From Bremia lactucae (taxonomy: Eukaryota > Oomycota > Peronosporomycetes > Peronosporales > Peronosporaceae), in assembly GCF_004359215.1 (NCBI RefSeq), contig NC_090617.1:886764-950763 (forward strand): DNA of 64,000 bases. Reading direction: 5' to 3'. The first letter of the stretch is position 1, and every line of letters begins with the position of its first letter. The notes beneath the pieces were generated by a model, which saw nothing but the letters and a program-made list of their open reading frames with translations, made no database searches and was not told the origin of the DNA. This document shows, one piece after another, positions 41,923 through 53,801 of the stretch. The position numbers were made by a program, and so were the translations under genes.

Positions 41923-43445
41923 ACACCACGTGAATGCCACCCCTCTTTGGAGGTCGACTACGAATGCGAGTCGGACGAAATGGCTGACTAGGGGAGAACA
42001 CAACAGTTGTCTGATCTTCGTCAAGGCGGCTGACTATGAGCCTTCGAATGAGGGGGCTCATTCGAGTAGATGTGCTGGTAGCATTCGCTACAGCATGTTC
42101 GGTTCTGACGATGAGGATGAATCCTCATCGCCGGTACCGTCTCCCGTGCCGTCACTCTCACATATTTCTGTGCGTGGTGATGACGATGGCATAAGCCATC
42201 GTAATAAAAGCTCTTTGTGATACCCCTGCTTCAGTGGGTACCACTCAAAGGATCGAAGACACCAAGATGTCTCGTCTTGCTCCTGCGAAGAAGCCATGGC
42301 TTTTGCCCGATCAGCTTATTACTAGCTTGTCTGGCGAGACTACCCCTCACAATAAATATCCCTTGTTTATTGCGACAAAGCTACATGGCCTTGATCCAGC
42401 GCGAAGAACTTTAGCGCTGAGGAAGATTTTTATCTCGATGCTTTTTTCAGCATCGAAAGTATAGTGGCAACAATAAGCGAGATGAAGTCTCGCTTATGGA
42501 AGCCTGGAGCGCGTTCATTCGCAATGTCAACGACATTGGACGCGAAGCCTGGCTTCAAGACTCAACGCGATTCGCGTTATGTTTGAGAAACAAACTCCAA
42601 CCGGTGCAAGGTATAAATTGCATCGGTTGTCACGTCAGGCAGGACTTCCATGACTCACGTGGGCTGATCCCTGTCCGTGTTGTGTTGACAACACGAAGCG
42701 AGTAAAACGTGATGTCTATTCCTTCTCTTCGTCCTGGGTAAGCGATGCGATTGACGTTTTGCAACCGATTACAGGCGCCAGGGACGCATGCTTTCCGATG
42801 GACCTTCTGATCCATCTGATGAGTCTCGTCATACTGACGGACGAGGCCCTCACATACTGACGGACGAGGCCCTCAACGTCAACAATCCGCTGGGAACGAG
42901 GCTCCGAACTGTCATGTGAAGGTGGATGACCGCGCCAGCAAACAACATAACTCGTTCGCTGCCCCTTCATAGCACGGTAATTTGGATACGTTCCACAAAG
43001 AAAAGTTGACCACCGTGGGAATCCACCAATGGATATGGCGGAGGAGGTAAATTAGATCCGACCCATGTGTCGGATCTAGAGTCGAAGATCGACAAACTCG
43101 ATCGCTTCCTCCATGAATTGAAGGAGGGCTGGATCACGAGCGCGGTAAGCGTCGCTCGTTTGAGCAGACGGTGCAGCTCATCCTATCGAGCGGTTGGAAG
43201 ACCGTTCGAAGAGTGCGTACTCCATGTTGGAGTACGAACGGAAGTATTATGCTGTTCGTGATGAACTATCGTCAGCTCATCGCACATTCGAGGATATTCG
43301 AAACCGGCATGAGAAACTTCAGGTTCAACATGAGAATCTGGTTTGCGATCACAAGAATCTTTTGGGGATTCTTGAAACGGGTGGTCAAATCCGTCCTCGG
43401 AAGAAGCCGCGCACTGATGGCGGAGCCGACCAACGTAAAACGTAG
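41923..43445 (+). pseudogene. GyD antisense ORF, right copy
   Basis: Same protein as at 35410-37209: an acidic SMFGSDDEDESS (42090-42130), KKPWLLPDQLITSLSGET (42284-42340), EAWSAFIRNVNDIGREAW (42496-42556), the YKLHRLSR block near 42613, and the coiled coil with ELSSAHRTFEDIRNRHEKL (43194-43445). Its first part lies in the adjacent inverted segment. Interrupted by stops and shifts. Confidence 0.65.
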
Positions 43446-44138
43446 GATGCGTTTGCATCCTACGTGGCAATTTTATTGTGTACACATTACCTCTGCGATA
43501 CAGTACACGGGAAGGACCAATGATCTTGGGTAGTAGTTTACTGCTACCCACATTGGTGAGTAATCGCTTAGGTAAGTTTACCGTAGAGAGTAGCACTAGG
43601 TCATTAATTTTAAATGAATGAACATTTGCTCTTCCATGTTTGTCTGCATTCCGTTTCTGTCGGTCCACTGCGTTAGCAATGGAATCCTAAACGAAACGGA
43701 CTATTGATTCTCGAGTTAGTAGAAACTCTTCTGCTAAGTCATTTGTTTTGTCTATTTCAGTACGCTTTGTGCGTACTGCCATGTGATCATTCTCATCTTC
43801 GTTGTCGATTTCTTCGACATCGACATCACTCGTGTCGTTGTTTACTCCGACGCGTGATGAGCATGAGCCAGAAACGGTTTTGCTCGTGCGAGTCCACCCC
43901 TCCGTAAACTAGAGAATCCCTCTAATTGGGTGGGTATTCGAGGATGGCGTAAGCCATTCACAAGGAATGGTGTACGCGTTGTAGACGCATGCACCGAATT
44001 ATTGATGGCGAATTCGACCATCGGTAAAATTTTGCTCCTATTCGGATACGATTGGACGTAACCTCGAAGTATCTCTTCGAGGACGCGATTTACGCGTTCT
44101 GTTTGACCATTCGTTTCTGGGTGATCGGATGTTGACAT
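42716..44138 (-). pseudogene. GyD pol (right body): integrase end, tail and chromodomain
   Basis: Minus strand: integrase end with [19 protein letters not shown] (44138-44080), the integrase tail with a THPTFYVGRLR motif (43668-43183), and a chromodomain half with YVVCWRGHPPSHDS (42970-42890). Frameshifts separate the pieces. The last two overlap the aORF antisense. Confidence 0.7.
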
Positions 44139-44140
44139 AG

Positions 44141-44736
44141 TCAGCCGTGTTCCGAGAGATCGGAAACGGATTGCCAGAACTCCGCCGTGAATCTTGGATC
44201 TCTATCCGAGACCAATTCACGGGGTAACCCATGGAGTTTGAATACCGTGTCGATAAAGACACAGGCACAACCCGGAGCCGTAATCGACTCTGGTACCGCA
44301 GCAAGGTGTACCATCTTGCTGAATCTGTCTACAAAAACAAGGATTCCATTGTTTTTGTGGTCGTCTTCGGGAAATCCGAAGACGAAGTCCATAGATACGG
44401 ACTGCCAACACTCTTCCGGAAGTGGTAGAGGTTGAAGAGGTACACGGTATGAAGGGCTAGGCTTCACCGGTTGACATACCTCGCAAGCACGAATGTACTT
44501 GCGTACGAACTGGTACTGGCGGGGCCAGTAAAAGTCGCGACATACTGTGAGGTAAGTCTTCTCACGTCTACGATGTCCACTTGTTGGAGCATCGGGACAC
44601 TCAAACATGATGCGCAAGCGCAAATGATTGTGAGTTGGGACGACGACACGTGGGGTGTCGCCGGTAACGGCTGTGTAATACAATAAGCCGTTACGTGTTG
44701 TGTATCGATCGGATGACGATCGATATAAAGCCGGTA
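44141..44736 (-). pseudogene. GyD integrase (right body)
   Basis: The frame leaves the N gap and contains the HHCC finger (the HLRLRIMFECPDAPTSGHRR... region with CEVCQ), VSMDFVFGFPEDD, FSKMVHLAAV and LVSDRDPRF, the first two catalytic Asp regions. It changes frame after about 44141, before the GQTE motif. Confidence 0.75.
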
Positions 44737-45669
44737 NNNNNNNNNNNNNNNNNNNNNNNNNNNNNNNNNNNNNNNNNNNNNNNNNNNNNNNNNNNNNNNN
44801 NNNNNNNNNNNNNNNNNNNNNNNNNNNNNNNNNNNNNNNNNNNNNNNNNNNNNNNNNNNNNNNNNNNNNNNNNNNNNNNNNNNNNNNNNNNNNNNNNNNN
44901 NNNNNNNNNNNNNNNNNNNNNNNNNNNNNNNNNNNNNNNNNNNNNNNNNNNNNNNNNNNNNNNNNNNNNNNNNNNNNNNNNNNNNNNNNNNNNNNNNNNN
45001 NNNNNNNNNNNNNNNNNNNNNNNNNNNNNNNNNNNNNNNNNNNNNNNNNNNNNNNNNNNNNNNNNNNNNNNNNNNNNNNNNNNNNNNNNNNNNNNNNNNN
45101 NNNNNNNNNNNNNNNNNNNNNNNNNNNNNNNNNNNNNNNNNNNNNNNNNNNNNNNNNNNNNNNNNNNNNNNNNNNNNNNNNNNNNNNNNNNNNNNNNNNN
45201 NNNNNNNNNNNNNNNNNNNNNNNNNNNNNNNNNNNNNNNNNNNNNNNNNNNNNNNNNNNNNNNNNNNNNNNNNNNNNNNNNNNNNNNNNNNNNNNNNNNN
45301 NNNNNNNNNNNNNNNNNNNNNNNNNNNNNNNNNNNNNNNNNNNNNNNNNNNNNNNNNNNNNNNNNNNNNNNNNNNNNNNNNNNNNNNNNNNNNNNNNNNN
45401 NNNNNNNNNNNNNNNNNNNNNNNNNNNNNNNNNNNNNNNNNNNNNNNNNNNNNNNNNNNNNNNNNNNNNNNNNNNNNNNNNNNNNNNNNNNNNNNNNNNN
45501 NNNNNNNNNNNNNNNNNNNNNNNNNNNNNNNNNNNNNNNNNNNNNNNNNNNNNNNNNNNNNNNNNNNNNNNNNNNNNNNNNNNNNNNNNNNNNNNNNNNN
45601 NNNNNNNNNNNNNNNNNNNNNNNNNNNNNNNNNNNNNNNNNNNNNNNNNNNNNNNNNNNNNNNNNNNNN
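44737..45669. other. Assembly gap of 933 N
   Basis: Runs of N. From its flanks it should hold the RNase H and the RT connection of the right GyD body. Confidence 0.95.
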
Positions 45670-46680
45670 CACTTCTTGAGATTTGCATACAACTTATGTT
45701 TTCGCATAAGTGTAAGAACCTGACGAACGTGAGTTTTATGACTTCCACGTCCGTCTTACCGTCCATTGCCCGGCTATGGACGAATACATCGTCGAAATAA
45801 CTCGGTGCGAATTCTCGCACCGGTCAACAGATCTGTTACACATCTGTTGAATGTTGCAGGGGCGTTACTAAGCCCCTGAGGCATCACTAGCCATCCCCAG
45901 AGCATCCCACTGGGAGTTCTCACTGCTGTGAACGGGACGTCCCGTTCACGCATAAGGGTCTGATAAGATCCATCCATTAGATCCATAGACGAAAAGATGG
46001 TGCTCTTAGACATACCACCTATGATTACGTCTTTTCTAGGTATCGGCGTTTGAGCCGGTACCGTTGCAGCATTCAGTTTGTCGAATGCGTGCACTATCCG
46101 CCACCCTCCTGTAGCCTGTCGCACACAGAAGGTCGGAGAGCTAAGTAAGGAGGTTGATTCCTTCACATGGTTCGCTTTTACTCGATCGGTAAAGAATTTA
46201 TCGATCGCAAGTACTTGTTCACGAGGCAGTGGCCACTGCTTCATGACACAGTACTTTGAGCCCGGTTTGAGCTCGATCTTATGTCGAGTGCCTTTATCCT
46301 TAGGCAACTCGCATGGAACTGCTTCAGGGAATACATCCCTGAATTCCATTAAATACTCGTAACGAGGACTTCCCTTGAGTGACTCCCAAGATTGAGTAGT
46401 GTATCTTTCAATCCGAGTCTTCACATCGAGGACACTTTCGTCCATCGATGAGCTGCTGAGAACCCTTCGTTCTCTGCAAACACTACCGCCGACAAAATGT
46501 CGGTTACGTAATCGTCCTCTGTGACGAGTACGCAGATCTGCTTGATTTTACCACCATGCAGATCTTTCAAGAATCGCTTAGGTTCAAGGGTTGGTAATTG
46601 ATTTATCTCCGAAGTTAACTTCGGAGGCGGATACAGATCAAAAGTATAAGCGCCTACTCTTGAACTGTTATTAACCAAGA
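45670..46680 (-). pseudogene. GyD reverse transcriptase (right body)
   Basis: Minus strand, 46445-45774: [33 protein letters not shown], a SSMDLMDGSYQ palm (first catalytic Asp) and [15 protein letters not shown], then a frameshift and [16 protein letters not shown]. The YFDD pair is intact. The gap cuts the 3' side. Confidence 0.75.
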
Positions 46681-47235
46681 CATTTAATGTCTCCGTTTCT
46701 TCCTGGGATATATCCGCAGGCTGCCGAAGGATTAATTACTCGGAATGTTGAAGTCTAGTTACCATAACTATTTGAGGAAATTTCTCCAAAAGTACGTGGA
46801 GACCTCTTCCCTCAACGTCTTCCGAGTGTGATTGCGCTTTCACAGTCGGGTCCCCTACGGTCGACTCTCTACTCGACCTAGGATCATCGTGTTGTCCCTT
46901 TGGGGCAACCGGTATACTCCTTGATTGTCGCCCGCCAGGCGTACATTCATGTCTCAATCCACTCGACTTCTTCGAGTGGTGGACCTTCGGCGCTGCCGGT
47001 GCATTAGCACAGCCGCCGGCAGCTGACTCCACAGTGTGATTATAATCACACTGTGATCTTGTGCAGCTGTACAAGCGACCGTACCACAAGTGAGGCCATC
47101 CCACTCACTCGTAGTACATTCACACGCTTGTGGACGCTCCAAGACGTTCATGAAATGGCCATCTGATGAATAAGTGGCAGGCATCTTTACAGATCGATGC
47201 TGCCAGCTGATCCTTGGCTCGTATTTATGAGCCAT
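46681..47235 (-). pseudogene. GyD PR-RT linker
   Basis: Broken frames 47235-46954 and 47104-46736 match the linker of GyE and GyF (NVLERPQAC, then CANAPAAPKVHHSKK). No known domain. Confidence 0.45.
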
Positions 47236-47668
47236 GGTAAACCTAGGCTGACATCAAATTTGTCATCCAAATCCAGTACGATGATGATTTCATCGTACTG
47301 TAAATCTCTTAGCGCGTAGTGAAATTTCACTACGCGTTTTATTACTGTTATCGATGCGTCTGTCGCTAGACGCACCGTCATCCTCGTTTAAGAATGTCGC
47401 GCTTAACATGTTTGAGCCTAAAATGCTCTAGCCACTGGCGACGAATAAAGTTATTCGACGCCTCACAGTCCACTAGGGATCTAAGGAACAAACCATCTGT
47501 CACTTTTAACTTCAAGGTGATGAGGGATACCTCATCACCAGGTGCGGAGACACATATTGATTGTATGTCTGGAGTAACTTTAGTCGAGAGATTTGCAACT
47601 TCTCTTGAGGTTGCTGGATCAGTAAAGCGTTGCGCTCTCACTCACCCCGACCGTTTTTTGGCGGTCCG
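47236..47668 (-). pseudogene. GyD protease (right body), cut by GyA
   Basis: An aspartic protease with SLVDCEASNNF (about 47478-47446): Glu replaces the Gly of D-[ST/C]-G, so it should be inactive. The upstream gag end is separated by the GyA/GyB array and resumes at 61201. Confidence 0.65.
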
Positions 47669-47984
47669 TGTAATGGGGTAACCCATTATATTAAGTAGTC
47701 ATAGTTTTATTACATAATTGCATACATTAAGTGTAGGCAGTATCCGGATAGCGGATACTGCGCGTCTGTTTATTTTTGGTTTATTATTGGGGTGCCAGAC
47801 CCAATAATTAGCCAATAATAATTAGTTCTATATTTGAGTGGTTCCCATGAGCTAGGGAACATATTCGCACTTACTGCGAATTACAAAAACACAAATAAAC
47901 AGAGTTAAATTTACCTGATAAATCACAGCGCTTCCTCTGCTTAATTATTAGTGTAAGACGGTAACGGGCTCTCACCCCGTTACA
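47669..47984 (+). repeat. LTR1 of GyA
   Basis: 316 bp, TGTAATGGGGTAACCC...CTCACCCCGTTACA. Same length as LTR3. Confidence 0.9.
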
Positions 47985-47986
47985 CC

Positions 47987-47997
47987 TGGTAGCACTT
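47987..47997 (+). other. Primer-binding site of GyA
   Basis: TGGTAGCACTT, two bases after the LTR; repeated at 53778-53788 after LTR2. It would pair with a tRNA ending AAGTGCTACCA. An AGC...GCT acceptor with A1:U72 fits an initiator tRNA, but this is inference. Confidence 0.55.
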
Positions 47998-48010
47998 AGT
48001 AGTCCTTCCC

Positions 48011-50161
48011 ATGACCAAGTTCGAGATGTATATGAGTGAATCTTCGATGGCTCCAGCAGTTTCGCTGGAGCATGCAGATTTTCCCCATCTCACTACAGTA
48101 GAATGGCAGGCATTACACCGCCTCGCGGCGGTGTCGGGTGAAATCTTCGTGACGTCGCTGCTGAGCACAGCGACGCCCGAACAACACCGTGCCGCCATTC
48201 AAGACTACATGGTGCGCGAGCTCGCCGAAGTGAACCGGCGAGTACATACTCCCTCGCGCCCCTCCCATTACGATGCAATTAAAATGGAGACGTCGACGTA
48301 CTCTGGTGATGGTCCAGATCGTCTCCCCCTTAATCGCTGGTTTAGGGAGATTGATATCGCCATAGCGTCAAGGTTGATTGACGCTCCGACGGCCAAGGTT
48401 AATTTCCTACTGTCTCGGCTTGTTGGTAAAGCCAAAGAATGGGCTCTTGGGAAGCTCGTTGTAAACGAGTTGGCATTCCCCACGCTGGACGATATCCAGC
48501 GCGACTTACGACTGGCGTTCGAGCCCCCTCAAGATGAGTCACGCTTGCGCGCAGACTTCTTTTCACTTCGACAGGGCAAGCTGTCGATGCGCGATTACGT
48601 ACAGAAGACGCGACATCTTGCTTCGTGTATCACCACGCGGCCGATCGACATGGCTTCACAAGTTCATGTCTTTGTCTTTGGTATGCAAGAGGGCATGACC
48701 CGCTATTGCCTCACACGTGCTGAACCTAAGACTCTTGAGGAGGCATTTGCCCTCGCGCTTCGTGAAGATTACACGGTCGCGTCGTCATACTTGCAGGCAG
48801 CGTCGCAACGCCCGCGTATGTCTGGCCCAGAGCCTATGGAAATTGACGTTATTGATGCATCTCGTGGTCGCGGCAAGCAATTTGGCCGCGAAATTCGAAG
48901 TCAAAACACGATGAAGTGTTATCGGTGCGGCAAGACAGGCCATCGTGCGGCCGTCTGCCGAGCACCAGCGCCGGTGTCCATGAACACAGCTGTCTCACGT
49001 GGAGATACTGTGTCGTCGGTGGTCCCGCCAAAAAAACGAGCGGTTCCAGTAGGTGCGGGGCGCCCTACTGGCAGTAATGGAGCCCCGAGTACTCAGGTGG
49101 CAGCTCCAGCTCCTAGCCTCAAAGTGATACATACTCACTTCAATGCCACCACCATGCGCGACGATTCGAGACTGATAATTATCAGTCTCATCGTTGCTGG
49201 AGTTAAACGACCACTTCGAGCGTTGTTGGATTCGGGTGCATCCAACAACTTCTTTCGAGCATCATGTTTGTCTATTCTCCCGTCTACAATTACGGTTCGA
49301 GAAGGTCCAGGTGACATCGTTGTCAAACTTGCTCATGGACAACCACAGCGTGTCCCGCGTAAAACAGTGGTTTTGCCGTACACGTTTGACGGCTTCCAAA
49401 GTAATGACGAATTTCTGGTGTACGAGATGAATTATGCATTCGATTGCATCATGAGGATACCGTGGCTGTCACGGTATCAGCCGACGATAGACTGGCTATC
49501 TCGGTCCGTTAAACGACGAAGCGGTTACGACGTAAGTGAAGTTTTCACTCATCTGTTGGTTGCGCCATCCGATTGGCCTCACGTCAGGGTCGTGAACGAA
49601 CTCGCCACGACTAGAAGTCAGCACAGAGAGAGCGATGGCCCTCTGTGTCCTGTATGTTCAGTCACACTGATAGAACCACAAAACGAGGCGGTCGAACAGA
49701 GGTTCCTGCAAACACAGACATCGGTCGAGCAGGGGCTCCCGATTCACAACGAGGCGGTCGAACAGGGGTTCCCGCACACACGGACATCGGTCGAGCAGGG
49801 GTTCCCGAGTTCTATCGAGGCGGTCGAGCAGGGGCTCCCGCGTACAACTACGTCGGCCGAGCAGAGGGTCCCGATCAACATCGAGGCGGTCGAGCAGGGA
49901 CTCCCGCATACACACACAACGGACGAGCAGAGGCTCCCGATTGTAACCGAGGTGGTCGAGCAGAGGCTTCCACATACATCTGAGGCGGTCGTTGACGAGC
50001 TCCCGCCTTTTATCGACGGGAATGAACGGACTGCAGATTCAAATGTGCATGCCGTGGTGGAGACAGAGCTCCCACGTCTAGCGGGGGGGGGGTACTTCAT
50101 CCTCCGGCGACAGCGACGTTCCAGCCTCGAGCAGTGGCTTAAGACGCACGAGAAAGCGTAA
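48011..50161 (+). CDS. GyA gag-protease ORF
   Basis: 716 codons, starting 24 bp after the LTR-proximal primer site. Order: capsid (about residues 85-260, with [17 protein letters not shown] and [11 protein letters not shown]), Arg-rich linker, zinc knuckle [14 protein letters not shown] (about residues 302-315), then an aspartic protease with [12 protein letters not shown] (about 403-414), then a 66-bp repeat region. Gag packages the RNA; the protease matures the polyprotein. The frame ends in the wrong phase just after a run of ten G: with nine G it would read straight into pol. In body B the run is eleven. Confidence 0.9.
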   Translation: MTKFEMYMSESSMAPAVSLEHADFPHLTTVEWQALHRLAAVSGEIFVTSLLSTATPEQHRAAIQDYMVRELAEVNRRVHTPSRPSHYDAIKMETSTYSGDGPDRLPLNRWFREIDIAIASRLIDAPTAKVNFLLSRLVGKAKEWALGKLVVNELAFPTLDDIQRDLRLAFEPPQDESRLRADFFSLRQGKLSMRDYVQKTRHLASCITTRPIDMASQVHVFVFGMQEGMTRYCLTRAEPKTLEEAFALALREDYTVASSYLQAASQRPRMSGPEPMEIDVIDASRGRGKQFGREIRSQNTMKCYRCGKTGHRAAVCRAPAPVSMNTAVSRGDTVSSVVPPKKRAVPVGAGRPTGSNGAPSTQVAAPAPSLKVIHTHFNATTMRDDSRLIIISLIVAGVKRPLRALLDSGASNNFFRASCLSILPSTITVREGPGDIVVKLAHGQPQRVPRKTVVLPYTFDGFQSNDEFLVYEMNYAFDCIMRIPWLSRYQPTIDWLSRSVKRRSGYDVSEVFTHLLVAPSDWPHVRVVNELATTRSQHRESDGPLCPVCSVTLIEPQNEAVEQRFLQTQTSVEQGLPIHNEAVEQGFPHTRTSVEQGFPSSIEAVEQGLPRTTTSAEQRVPINIEAVEQGLPHTHTTDEQRLPIVTEVVEQRLPHTSEAVVDELPPFIDGNERTADSNVHAVVETELPRLAGGGYFILRRQRRSSLEQWLKTHEKA
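49682..49995 (+). repeat. 66-bp tandem repeats in the protease-RT linker (GyA)
   Basis: Four full units and a partial one, each coding for about 22 residues of the type [20 protein letters not shown]. Each unit is itself two related 33-bp halves. The copy in GyB (55472-55785) is identical at the protein level. Confidence 0.9.
50083..50092 (+). other. G10 run at the gag-pol phase change
   Basis: Ten G in GyA and eleven in GyB (55873-55883). Only nine would keep gag-protease and pol in one frame. Confidence 0.85.
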
Positions 50162-53029
50162 ACGCAAGAAAGGTGCACGCCGGTCGCCAAGACGACGGAA
50201 TTCTCGCTCAAGCGCCAATGAAGATGATACTGTATGGACGGAATCCGTATGTGCGCTTGAATATGTGGAAGGGTCTTCACATCGCGGCCGCTACGTTGAG
50301 GTAGCGAGCCCCCCGTGCACTGTTGCAGAGATCACATCTCTATTAGCCCTACCATGGAAAGATTTCCTTCACGACCTCAAGGCCGGCGACATCGAGCAAG
50401 TGTGCATCATATCAGCCGCCGAAGCAGCTAGTGGAGAAGTTCTGGAGGCTCGCCCAAAGAGCGCTGAGCCCAAATCAGCGCGCGAAGAATGTTTCGTGGC
50501 ACAGTCTTGGGAAGCCCTTCGTGCTTCGGGCAACCCTGTCTATGATATCGCGCGTGACTATGCCGACATCTTTCCGGAGAAAATCCCCGCTGAGCTTCCA
50601 GCGGATCGTGGTGTGCGACACGAGATCGATCTCGTGCCAGGATCGAAGTATTGCGTGACGCGGCAGTGGCCGCTACCGCGTGACCAAGTCGTCGCAATTG
50701 ATGAATTTTTTGAGGGCCGCCGTAAGGCAGGACACGTTCGCGAAAGCATCTCGCCACATTCGAGCCCGACTTTCTGTGTGAAGAAAGCCACCGGCGGTTG
50801 GCGCATCGTGCATGCTTTTAACAAGTTGAATGACGCCACGATCCCGGCTCAAACACCAATTCCTCGAAAAGACATGGTACTGGATACCATGTCCGGCAGC
50901 GAGATTTTTAGCGCTATAGACCTGACAGACGGGTTTTACCAGATTTTAATGAGGGACAGTGATATCCCGTTCACCGCTGTCAGCACACCGAGTGGGATGC
51001 TTTGGGAGTGGCTAGTCATGCCACAAGGCCTTAAGAACGCTCCAGCAACGTTCAACCGGATGGTGACACAAGTGCTTCGGCCACTACGTGATTTTGCTCC
51101 AAGTTATTTCGACGATATTTTTGTTCACAGCCGCGCTGAGCAACAACTCAGCGCTACGGAGGTCCACCTTCGGCACTTGAAACAGGTGTTCCAAGTGATG
51201 CGCGAGAACAAATTGTACGCAAATTTGAAGAAGTGTGTCTTCTGTGCTCCCGAGATTCCAGTTCTTGGATGTTATGTTAGCAAGGAGGGTGTCCGTGCTG
51301 ATCCCGAGAAAGTGTCATCGATATGTTCCTGGCCTACGCCTAGGAACCAAACGGAACTACGCCAATGGCTTGGCTTGGCCAATTACTTGCATAAGTATAC
51401 GAAGAACTATGCAGAGCTCATCCAGCCACTATCGACTCTACTGAAGAAAGACGCAGTTTGGTCATGGAAAGCTGAACATCAGTCTGCCTTCAACTCTGTG
51501 AAAAAGAGCTTGTCTGAAGCACCAGTGCTGATGTTGCCTGATGATTCCAAGCCATTTCACGTCGTCTGTGATGCGAGTAATTTCGCAATTGGATGTGCCC
51601 TCATGCAGTTTGACGATGAGGGCCGAGAGCGCGTCGTGAGCTTTCAGTCACGGCAGATGAAACCTGCAGAGAGAAACTATCCGGTACATGACAAGGAACT
51701 TTTGGCTATGCGTTACGCGCTGATCAAGTTCAGAGTATATTTGCTCGGCGAGAAGATGTTTTCGGTCTATACAGATCACGCATCATTGCGTACCGCCGTC
51801 AAGACTCCCCACTTGTCCCAGCGTATGGCACGTTGGTTGTCATACTTCTCAGAGTATAATTTCGTGGTCTTTTACAAACCCGGCAAGAACAACATTCTTG
51901 CTGACGCGCTTTCTCGACGTCCCGATTATGATCCTCGACGTGACATGGGTCATCAGCCAGGCAGTGCTGAAGACGAGGACGACGACATTTGTTTATGCTG
52001 TGCTGAGCAGGGGCTCAATGCAATGATTTCGACACCTGAGCTGTCAATCCGGACTCAAATCGCTGAGTCATATGCGAACGATTCATTCTACACGGGAATT
52101 ATCAATTACCTTCGACACCCTAGTGAGGGTTCACTCGCGAAGTTGACGAAACCAACGCGTGATAACATCAAGCGTTACGCGCTTGATGGTCCGCTGCTGA
52201 CTTATACAATGGACGTTTTCGACCCACCGCGCGTCGTCATCCCTGCTGATGACGACCTCCGCGCACGATTGGTGCATGAATTTCATGACACTCCAGCTGG
52301 TGGTCATTTGGGTCGCGAGAAGACGTTCGCGGCCATTTCTCGTGTGTTTTTCTGGCCGCGTATGTACAAATACATCCAGAAATGGGTACGCTCTTGTGAA
52401 ATATGCCAGCGTGTGAAGCCTGCACCGTCTTCACAAGCTCCATTGCGTCCGCTTCCAATTGCCACGGAAGCCTGGCGTTCGGTCAGCATGGATTTCATCT
52501 TTGGTCTCCCTCCGGACGAACAGAAACGCACGGGCGTATTGGTTTTTGTGGATCGATTTAGCAAAATGGTGCATTTTGCTCCAGTCTCCGCGCACGTTAC
52601 GGCGGAGACGACCGCGCAGATCTTTATCGATCTCATATTTCGACATCACGGCTTGCCTGAATCAATTGTTTCGGACCGCGACCCGCGCTTTACGTCAGCT
52701 TTTTGGGCAACGTTGTTTCAACTATTGGGCACGCGACTGCTTATGTCTACGGCAGCCCATCCAGAGACGGATGGGCAAACGGAGCGCGTGAACAGAGTGC
52801 TTGAAGATGTACTACGCAGTTATGCGACATCGTTCACGTCGTGGAGTTCGTTTCTCCCTCTCGCTGAATTTGCAATCAACAACGCAGTTCATGCGTCGAC
52901 TGGGTTGACGCCATTTTTCGTGAATAACGCGAGGCACCCTCGCGTTCCAGCGCTTCTTGCTCTTTCAGCTTCAGAACACCCAGTTTCTAAGCTTGGTGGG
53001 GGAGTATCTCCCGATGACACTACGCGAAA
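50091..53029 (+). CDS. GyA pol ORF (RT, RNase H, integrase), 3' end missing
   Basis: Open from the G-run; the first ATG is at 50265. Order: basic RS/KR-rich linker ([18 protein letters not shown]), RT with [24 protein letters not shown] (first Asp) and [11 protein letters not shown], RNase H with [20 protein letters not shown] and TDHASL, an [11 protein letters not shown] end, integrase HHCC (HEFHDTP...HLGREKTF...CEICQ), [15 protein letters not shown] and [11 protein letters not shown] (D, D, E). All catalytic positions I can check are intact. The sequence breaks at the N at 53030, before the integrase tail and chromodomain seen in GyB. The frame running on past the N is an artefact. Confidence 0.9.
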
Positions 53030-53030
53030 N
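53030..53030. other. Single-N join inside GyA
   Basis: By comparison with GyB the sequence jumps from the position equal to 58820 to that equal to 60444, so about 1,624 bp are missing here. Confidence 0.85.
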
Positions 53031-53366
53031 TGTCCCTTCACGTCGACTCGCGTTCCAGCGTCTGATGAAGGCACACCAAGACCGTTGCAGTGCGTCTTCA
53101 GTGTATGCGTGATTCGTTCCTTTGCCTCGAACGTTACGGTATCGTGTGAAGAGATTCTTCATGGACTCTAGTGATTCAGGTTGGTGAGCGCCTTCAAGGC
53201 TGTACAAGCCCCACGGCTTCAAGTCGTCATCCATGGTCTGCGGTGCATGCTCTCTTCGAAGTGTCTGATGACCCCAACTGTCGTTTGGGGTCGAGTCGCG
53301 TCGGTGTTCAGGATTCATGCTGCTCAGTTGTTCGTGACTGAGCAGATTCGAAGACCAAGATGACAT
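53031..53366 (-). CDS. GyA antisense ORF, N-terminal part
   Basis: Begins MSSWSSNLLSHEQLSSMNPE at 53366, 105 bp inside LTR2, and stays open to the N. The protein equals the first part of the GyB antisense ORF, including ALQRSWCAFIRRW. In GyB the first Met is lost (ATG to AGG), and the next one is used. What follows past the N is missing. Confidence 0.6.
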
Positions 53367-53457
53367 GTCGTTGGAGTTCTCGTTGGGCTTTTCGTTGGAC
53401 TATTCGTTGAGAAGAAACTTTCTGTGTATGGCGCTTACGTCACGGTAAGCGCAACTT

Positions 53458-53471
53458 AAAGAGGGGGGTGA
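53458..53471 (+). other. Polypurine tract of GyA
   Basis: AAAGAGGGGGGTGA directly before LTR2. In GyB the same place reads AAAGACGAGGATAA, which is interrupted by pyrimidines. Confidence 0.7.
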
Positions 53472-53775
53472 TGTAATGGGGCAACCCATTATATTAAGTA
53501 GTCATAGTTTTATTACATAATTACATACATTAAGTGTAGGCAGTATCCGGATAGCGGATACTGCGCGTCTATTTATTATTGGTTTATTATTGGGGTGCCA
53601 GACCCAATAATTAGCCAATAATAATTAGTTCTATATTTGAGTGGTTCCCATGAGCTAGGGAACATATTCGCACTTACTGCGAATTACAAAAACACAAATA
53701 AACAGAATTAAAATTACCTTATAAATCACAGCGCTTCCTCAGCTTAATTATTAGTGTAAGACGGTAACCGTTATA
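53472..53775 (+). repeat. LTR2, shared by GyA and GyB
   Basis: TGTAATGGGGCAACCC...GGTAACCGTTATA, 304 bp: it has lost the GGGCTCTCACCCC-type stretch at its 3' end relative to LTR1 and LTR3. Confidence 0.9.
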
Positions 53776-53801
53776 CCTGGTAGCACTTAGTAGTCCTTCC
53801 C

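Noticed and set aside
44464..45820. Long ORFs across 44.7-45.7 kb on both strands
   Set aside because: They only read through 933 N.
49645..49983. Alternative-frame ORFs through the 66-bp repeats (GRAG and EPLLDR type repeats)
   Set aside because: Units are multiples of three, so all frames stay open; only the frame continuous with gag-protease is supported.
49682..49995. CRISPR-like regular repeats
   Set aside because: Adjacent repeats without spacers, inside a coding frame of a eukaryotic retrotransposon.
50083..50092. Programmed frameshift signal between gag and pol
   Set aside because: The two copies have different G numbers and different phases, so a fixed programmed shift is not supported.
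52971..53171. Fusion of integrase with the peptide past 53030
   Set aside because: Created by translating through the N that marks a contig join.
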